Assembly (NCBI GenBank): GCA_035457865.1
Contig: DATIAR010000013.1
Location: forward strand, 1 to 14,122
Length of the DNA stretch: 14,122 nt
DNA from: UBA8516 sp035457865
GTDB lineage: Archaea; Thermoproteota; Nitrososphaeria; Nitrososphaerales; Nitrosopumilaceae
Direction: 5' to 3'
Part shown: positions 13,408-14,122 of the stretch, piece after piece
How positions within the stretch are numbered: position 1 is the stretch's first letter
Layout of the letters: every line of letters starts with the position of its first letter
The notes under the pieces: model-generated
Databases searched by the model: none
Told to the model about the DNA's origin: nothing
What the model saw: only the letters and a program-made list of their open reading frames with translations
Program-made: the position numbers and the translations under genes

Positions 13408-13553
13408 ATCGTGAATCTGTCAGGACATTCTATGTGCTCATAATGATGATCGGTAAACTCTTCTCCAACAACATACATTACTATTTTGTATAACTCATTA
13501 GAAATAATATTTTTTTTACACTTTATACAACGTTTTGATATTGTTTTTTCCAT
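13404..13553 (-). CDS. 49-residue Cys/His-rich protein
   Basis: On the minus strand an ATG-started frame encodes 49 residues with C9xxC12 (RCIKCKK), then a stretch with H36, H37, H40 and C43 (DHHYEHIECPD), compatible with one zinc site of the CCHC type. A TATA-like box, TTATAG (minus strand, 13578-13583), is centred about 27 bases before the ATG, as for a leaderless message. Its TAG stop overlaps the cyclase TAG stop in the palindrome CTAG (13404-13407). The ordered metal-ligand pattern, the promoter and the exact fit into the gap argue that it is a real gene. I do not recognise a family, and the function is unknown. Confidence 0.65.
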   Translation of the reverse strand: MEKTISKRCIKCKKNIISNELYKIVMYVVGEEFTDHHYEHIECPDRFTI

Positions 13554-13577
13554 TTCATTGATGTAGATCATTACCTT

Positions 13578-13583
13578 CTATAA
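13578..13583 (-). promoter_or_regulatory. TATA box of the 49-residue gene
   Basis: Minus-strand TTATAG, in the context TCCTTATAGAA, is centred about 27 bases before ATG 13553. Confidence 0.45.
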
Positions 13584-13634
13584 GGATCAGCGATCAACTG
13601 GATTTGATTAAAACCGAGTCCTGATTGACATCTT

Positions 13635-13681
13635 CATATATCTAACACACAAAAATACGTACGGAAAAGTGAAATAAGGGG
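13635..13681 (+). promoter_or_regulatory. TATA box and Shine-Dalgarno site of the 13689 gene
   Basis: CATATATC (13635-13642) would start transcription near 13664, giving a leader of about 25 bases. Within it AAGGGG (13676-13681) lies seven bases before ATG 13689, a good ribosome site. This is the clearest leadered gene in the window. The remainder of the gap from 13584 shows no other feature. Confidence 0.5.
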
Positions 13682-13688
13682 CACAAAA

Positions 13689-14075
13689 ATGAAAGATAGT
13701 ATGTGGAATCTTTATCCAAAAAGAATGTTTGAGATCTATGGATTAGATATGTCTATGACAAATTCTCCATTTGCATTTCCAAGGCTTCCACCAAGTGTAG
13801 CTACTCGTAATATCGGAATATCAAAAACAAGCAAGCTCAAAGACGAGATAATTCGTGACAATACTTCAATGCTTGCAAGACTGTTTGACTTTCATACCAT
13901 GTTTCAGCAATATGCGTCTGGACTCTTTGATTTGGCTCCATCAAACCAATTTGGACCAGGTCATCCAATGCATTCAAAAACAAACATTGTTGACTCGTTA
14001 CAATCAGAAAACGAGCAATTAAAAAAAGAAAATGCTGTTCTAAAGCGTGATTTAGAAAAACACAAGAAAAACTAA
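13689..14075 (+). CDS. Unrecognised 128-residue protein with C-terminal leucine zipper
   Basis: The family is not recognised. The first half is rich in Met, Phe and Pro (RMFEIYGLDMSM, FAFPRLPP), followed by a helical part at about 50-80 (DEIIRDNTSMLARLFDFHTMF). The end, about 100-126, is a strongly charged coiled coil with Leu at 104, 111 and 118, one every seven residues. No membrane segment or cysteine is present. The start is well marked by AAGGGG seven bases upstream. A new gene with its own strong TATA box starts 36 bases after the stop. Short coiled-coil-ended proteins can be subunits or scaffolds for a neighbouring enzyme, but nothing here identifies the partner. Confidence 0.75.
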   Translation: MKDSMWNLYPKRMFEIYGLDMSMTNSPFAFPRLPPSVATRNIGISKTSKLKDEIIRDNTSMLARLFDFHTMFQQYASGLFDLAPSNQFGPGHPMHSKTNIVDSLQSENEQLKKENAVLKRDLEKHKKN

Positions 14076-14082
14076 ACCGATC

Positions 14083-14090
14083 TTTATAAA
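14083..14090 (+). promoter_or_regulatory. TATA box of the gene at the right edge
   Basis: TTTATAAA is the strongest TATA box in the window, centred about 25 bases before ATG 14112, which implies a leaderless transcript. Confidence 0.6.
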
Positions 14091-14111
14091 CCATATTTGT
14101 TTATCTGAGTC

Positions 14112-14122
14112 ATGACAAAAAC
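14112..14122 (+). CDS. Start of a gene cut by the window edge
   Basis: Only ATG ACA AAA and two further bases are present (Met-Thr-Lys). The call rests on the strong TATA box at 14083-14090 placed correctly for a leaderless start. Nothing can be said about the product. Confidence 0.45.

Noticed and set aside
13837..14094. Minus-strand open frame opposite the leucine-zipper gene
   Set aside because: No promoter, and its residues mirror the repetitive coiled-coil codons on the plus strand.

Overview
The window looks like chromosomal DNA of an ammonia-oxidising-type archaeon (Thaumarchaeota/Nitrososphaerota, most like the Nitrosopumilales). The evidence is AT-rich DNA, TATA-box promoters about 25-29 bases before start codons instead of Shine-Dalgarno sites, an archaeal type II GAPDH, a thiolase-DUF35 gene pair, an Hjc-like nuclease, several tiny zinc-ribbon proteins and a long HMG-CoA synthase with bacterial/eukaryotic-style active-site motifs. 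No rRNA, tRNA, CRISPR array, insertion sequence or phage gene was seen. The genus is inferred, not proven.

Layout. 1-534: end of a thiolase gene, overlapping (ATGA) a DUF35 zinc-ribbon/OB-fold partner. 632-1667: a PD-(D/E)XK nuclease resembling archaeal Holliday junction resolvases, then an unrecognised 119-residue protein. 1664-2581 (minus): a flavin-reductase-like protein with an extra C-terminal domain that looks like a degenerate Nudix fold. 2643-3174 (plus): a lysine-tailed unknown and a 37-residue cysteine-rich protein. 3219-4553: threonine synthase. 4555-6561 (minus): a cation diffusion facilitator and type II GAPDH. 6640-10285 (plus): a membrane-anchored DsbA-like thiol oxidoreductase, HMG-CoA synthase, and an HD-domain protein apparently fused to a GNAT-like domain. 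10298-12390 (minus): threonine dehydratase with an ACT domain, and an unrecognised coiled-coil protein. 12466-13407 (plus): a 43-residue zinc ribbon and a class III nucleotide cyclase. 13404-13553 (minus): a 49-residue Cys/His-rich protein. 13689-14075 (plus): a short protein ending in a leucine zipper. From 14112: the first codons of another gene.

How the genes connect. Most are housekeeping metabolism. Threonine synthase feeds threonine dehydratase, which opens isoleucine synthesis. Thiolase and HMG-CoA synthase are consecutive steps towards mevalonate and archaeal lipids, and thiolase also closes the 3-hydroxypropionate/4-hydroxybutyrate cycle in these organisms. GAPDH serves gluconeogenesis. 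The possible signalling part is the right third: a nucleotide cyclase with unusual catalytic residues, co-transcribed with a zinc ribbon, sits across a 9-bp-arm inverted repeat from a divergent unknown gene, and an HD-GNAT fusion lies about 2.3 kb to the left.

The clearest non-coding signals are that inverted repeat (12419-12445), an 8-bp-arm repeat before the nuclease (601-622), a near-symmetrical divergent promoter (2598-2634), and consistent TATA-to-start spacing that settles several start codons, including TTG and GTG starts.
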